DNA from: Margaritispora aquatica | Taxonomy: Eukaryota > Ascomycota > Leotiomycetes > Helotiales > Discinellaceae | NCBI GenBank assembly: GCA_007644065.1 | Contig: VJWN01000008.1 | Location: forward strand, 1,676,411 to 1,740,410 | DNA: 64,000 nt | Reading direction: 5' to 3' | Part shown: piece by piece, positions 60,639 through 64,000 of the stretch | Layout of the letters: each line of letters opens with the position of its first letter | Position numbering within the stretch: position 1 is the first letter of the stretch | Notes under the pieces: model-generated | The model's database searches: none | What the model saw: the letters and a program-made list of their open reading frames with translations, nothing else | Told to the model about the DNA's origin: nothing | Made by a program: the position numbers and the translations under genes

Positions 60639-62228
60639 TTACTCAATGTAGAAACCTGACTGGTTCGACCACTTGTCTGAAAGAACTTGCAATGACTTGA
60701 CAGCATTCGTGGATTCTTTGGCACATGCTGGAAATGATGTGACAGCAACACGCAAAGCAGCTAGTGCGTGATCACCATAGAAGCTGACGAATTTATCCAC
60801 GTGGTTCTCAATCAATGCCTTGAGCACGATGAATTGTGTAGGACAGACTTTATCAGCATTGGTGTTGACGATTGCTGCAATGGCGCTCCAGTAGTGATGT
60901 GGAGAGTAGGGATTTGTTCGAATCGTCTTGCCGTAATTCCGTAGAGTCAATGCTGCATATCCTGCACTCAAGCCGACCATTCTCTCAGCGTGCTCTTGTG
61001 GAGTCACATAGTTGCCACTCTCCTTCTTCCAACCAATCATGTCTCGCCCGGGATCTGTTCTCTCATTTGCTGTGATTCCAAAAAGGATAGGACATGCACG
61101 AAGGTATTTTGCGACCAGAATATCCACAAATGAGCAATTGCGCCATTGGAACTCAGGTTGGGACAAGACTTGATGAGCAGCAACACCAATGGGCTCGGCA
61201 GCACCAGGTTTTGCAGAAGCCTCGCTTATCAGCTGCGCGACAATTGCCTTGGAGAACATGATCATCATGTAGATGAACATCAAGGGCATTTCGTCACCAT
61301 TATGCTTTGCACCAGAAACAGGAGCTGGTCTGTCAATGAGAAACAAGGTTGGATCGACACCCTCTGCACCCTCGCCGTGATAGGCCAGAGTTTCATCAAA
61401 GATCTGTCGAAGAGTTTCCGTCTATCGATGCATGAGTATAAGCTTGCTTGGGAACATGAGGATGTCCTGGCTTACCTGTTTCTTATTGCTTCCAGATTCA
61501 ACGAGTTGTCCCAAGGTCATTTTCATCTTTCTCCTCAATTTTCCAGCTTCGTTAATGAAAAACTTTGGCTTTGTCTTCACATATGTTCTCAGCCTCTTGC
61601 AATCGAGATGGATTTGTCGTAGACGTTCAATTTTAGGATTTGTCGCAACAGGTATTGGGAGCTCAACCTTGACAGGAGGGGCAATAGGTGCAATCGTATG
61701 TGGAGTAGGTTGGACAATGAAGGGGGTTGTAGCTTGTGGTGTAGTTTGTTGTGTAGGTGGATTCGCCGGTACCCGGGCAGGTTGTGGTGCTTGTTGAGTT
61801 GGAAATATCGATGGTCGAGCTGGTGGTTGAGTTGGAACTGCTGGTGGAGGCGGGGTGACTATTTGAGCTGCAGCTTGTGCAGGAGGAGTCGGGATAGGAG
61901 CGGGACGCTGCACTTGAGGTACCGGTTGTGGTGGAGGAGTTGGGACTCTTGGAGGAGGTTTTGGAATCAATTTCTTCGCGTTCTCGACCTCCCTCAGTCT
62001 TATGGCCTCCCTTGCCTTCTGGCTTTCCAAATCCAATACAGCCTGGGCCTGATCTGCTAGCTGCTTTGCATGCTCGGTCTCGATTTTGAGGTTGTGGAGC
62101 TTTAGTGTTTGCAGGGCCATTTCCTGAACAGAATCCGCACAAGCTTTGCTTTGGCTGAGGACATAGTCATGGTTTTCCTTCGAGTGTCGATTCTCAAAGG
62201 AGACATCGTTTGTGATGATTGAAGACAT
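60639..62228 (-). CDS. GLE1: mRNA export factor GLE1
   Basis: Two exons from the first in-frame ATG, 62228-61476 and 61421-60639, with a 54-bp intron, give 511 residues. The N-terminal third has a helical charged region (TLKLHNLKIETEHAKQLADQ) and a long Pro/Gln-rich linker (about 95-200). The C-terminal GLE1 domain is clear: MFSKAIVAQLISEASAKPGAAEPIGV, FVDILVAKYLRACPILFG, GWKKESGNYVTPQEHAERM and NPYSPHHYWSAIAAIVNT. Gle1 with IP6 activates the DEAD-box helicase Dbp5 at the nuclear pore. The start is uncertain: protein-like sequence continues upstream in the same frame (RFNRELKDSRM) as far as about 62299, just before an in-frame TGA, so an extra 5' exon is likely. Confidence 0.88.
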
Positions 62229-62673
62229 CCTGGAGTCTTTCAGCTCGCGATTGAATCGGATTTCGGTAGCTACAAGTGGAGGGGTCAAAAAGAGTTTCTT
62301 GGATCACCGTGTGGGCGGTATTTTGGGTTTCTGTGCTGTTGACGACATCGAGACGACGTGGAGGAGAATGAGTTATTTGTCTAATCGAATGTGCGAAGGT
62401 TTTCTTAGCATTGTTGCCGCCAAACAATTGTCGATATTGTACGAGTGATGGCGAGAATGGCAAAGCACCTCCGTCCCACGACAATAGGAATGAGAATGCG
62501 GCTCTGCTCTTGTTCACCCATTGAGAAGGTCGAATTAGGAAAAGATTGAACCCACCTTTATGGAATCTGGAAGCCAATCATTGGGTCGGAACTCGGATCA
62601 ATTGGACGGAGCGGATTTACTAACTTCCGCGATATCACGGCAATTCTCACTCGGAATTTAATAATCAAACATT

Positions 62674-62701
62674 GAATATCGAATATCGAATATCGAATAT
62701 C
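62674..62701. repeat. (GAATATC)4 tandem repeat
   Basis: Four perfect 7-bp copies about 100 bp upstream of the possible 5' exon of GLE1. Confidence 0.9.
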
Positions 62702-63118
62702 AACTTATGTTAACAAAGAGAAAGATCGGCTCATATGTCTATGATAATTTTGCAGCCAGAGAAATGCGACATGCATGACTGAACAAAGGTAAATCAATCC
62801 ATCAAGTATTCAAGATCTCTACATGTTGTGTAGCGGCAGATGCAGATGCACTTCGGCACTTGGGACCGAGATATTTATATCATGCCTAGCTAACGTGGTG
62901 GAAGTCGATGGTTGTGAGTGTGTGGGCATTGAAATATTACCGTCTCCCGTGAAGAATTGTGTGTGAAACTGCAGAAGAATCGCCAAACAGATGGCTCTTA
63001 CGGAGGAGGACGATGATTGTCTCACCTCATAGACATGGTGGGGTAGGGGTGGTTGAAATAGTTTCCAGGACAGGCATTTGAGGGCAGCAGCAGACAGACG
63101 GGAAGAGCTTGATAGTAG

Positions 63119-63172
63119 GGTAAGGTAAGGTAAGGTAGCTTTATATATAAGGTATATATATATATATATAAA
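63119..63172. repeat. (GGTAA)n and (TA)n microsatellites
   Basis: Four tandem GGTAA copies followed after a short interval by a TA run. Confidence 0.85.
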
Positions 63173-63223
63173 TAAATGATTTTCATCCTTCCCGCAGCAG
63201 ATCCCTCTGATCTCATTCTGCTG

Positions 63224-63248
63224 TCATCATCATCATCATCATCATCAT
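63224..63248. repeat. (TCA)8 microsatellite
   Basis: Eight uninterrupted TCA/ATC triplets. Confidence 0.9.
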
Positions 63249-63559
63249 ACTGGTTCACATACACGAGATAGGTAGTTCATTCACGATGCAAGCTTTCATC
63301 AAGTTTTGATCAAAGCTCTTTCTCCAAGGTGACCGCCACCACCACCACCATACTTTACCCATCAAACCATTGGATACTCTTGGTCCACCTCGCTTGACCA
63401 TGACTCTAAACTTGTAACTTGTAACTGGTGGCGGCACTGGCACACGCGGAACAAGCGTGACGAGAAACCTTTTCAAACCCAAAGACAACGAGGATGTGAT
63501 TAAGGGAGGGTAATGGAAGGAGAGGAGGTCGAAGATGGGTTTGAATCATAAGCTGTAAT

Positions 63560-63600
63560 GGAGAGAGGGAGAGGGAGAGAGAGGAGGAGGAGGAGGATGA
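63560..63600. repeat. GA-rich purine tract
   Basis: GAGAGG and GGA repeats, about 40 bp of pure purine on the plus strand. Confidence 0.8.
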
Positions 63601-63712
63601 TTAATGACTAAGTTCTTGTTGGTTTTCATCACAGGCTACTGTATACCAGTATAGCTGTTTACTGGTATCGTGTTTAGTTTACAAAAAGCAATTGAACAAG
63701 TATGTATGTAAT

Positions 63713-63723
63713 GGGGGGGGGGG
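63713..63723. repeat. G11 homopolymer
   Basis: Eleven consecutive G residues; length may be affected by sequencing. Confidence 0.85.
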
Positions 63724-63937
63724 CTTCCAAACCAAATCATCCATTTATACATTATCCAATGAATTATCTTAACTTAACTAATCTCATTGAAGCTATACCT
63801 TGAGATGATCTATCTGCTCTACTCATTGCACCGTGATCAAACTATGTTGAGCAGTGACAGACAGAGAGCAGCGAGACAGCAAGACAGCGAGACAAGGCGT
63901 GACAACAAGACAGAGCAAACTTAGAAACGTTCTACCC

Positions 63938-64000
63938 GAGCCTTGAGCCTGAGCCTGAGCCTGAGCCAAGATCCTGTCCTGTCCTGTCCTTGTCTTGTCT
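63938..64000. repeat. (GAGCCT)n then (TCCTG)n repeats
   Basis: About four GAGCCT copies, followed by TCCTG/TCTTG copies running off the end of the window. Confidence 0.8.

Larger units (their letters stand above)
62229..64000. other. Repeat-rich intergenic end of the window
   Basis: Apart from the possible GLE1 5' exon (up to about 62580), no gene is supported. It contains many simple repeats listed separately, and AG-, GACA- and TCCTG-rich DNA. Confidence 0.45.

Overview
The window is nuclear DNA of a filamentous ascomycete (Pezizomycotina). The evidence is genes on both strands with short GT-AG introns (about 45-156 bp, several with CTAAC-type branch sites), two intron-containing tRNA genes, a Zn2Cys6 regulator, an NADP glutamate dehydrogenase, an NLR-like NACHT protein, plant cell wall hydrolases, and an AT-rich island with the TGG-to-TAG and CAA-to-TAA signature of repeat-induced point mutation (RIP). 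Leotiomycetes is a reasonable guess, but the sequence alone does not prove it. All exon structures were worked out by hand from reading frames and splice signals.

Left part (1-9.7 kb) is the dynamic part. It holds an NLR-like STAND gene, a Copia retrotransposon scrap, a four-helix MARVEL-type membrane protein, and a 2.6-kb AT-rich island. The island contains two RIP-mutated relics: a Gfd2/YDR514C-like RNase H-fold gene and a complete but dead Tc1-type transposon with TA target duplication.

9.7-18.3 kb looks like a small polysaccharide-use locus. A secreted GH78 alpha-L-rhamnosidase and a secreted GH35 beta-galactosidase are divergently transcribed from a shared 0.9-kb region that carries a 16-bp direct repeat. 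A Fungal_trans_2-like regulator sits beside them. Both enzymes could remove sugars from rhamnogalacturonan side chains.

18.9-34 kb: a short-chain dehydrogenase, a small secreted cysteine-containing protein, the housekeeping pair KIN17 and SPT4 (convergent), a DAO-type FAD oxidoreductase, tRNA-Ile, an HSL-type alpha/beta hydrolase and a TPR-type protein.

36.6-42.2 kb is the most unusual gene. It is a predicted 1805-residue protein joining a caspase-like domain that appears to lack both catalytic residues, a GMC oxidoreductase and an alpha/beta hydrolase. The caspase-to-GMC junction lies inside one uninterrupted exon.

42.7-64 kb: tRNA-Lys, an amidase, an M20 amidohydrolase, a small Lsb/Pin3-like protein without an SH3 domain, an aldo-keto reductase, gdhA, a Zn2Cys6 factor, a truncated but spliceable pyruvate decarboxylase N-terminus, an unrecognised 467-residue protein, and the mRNA-export factor GLE1. 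The right end is rich in simple repeats.
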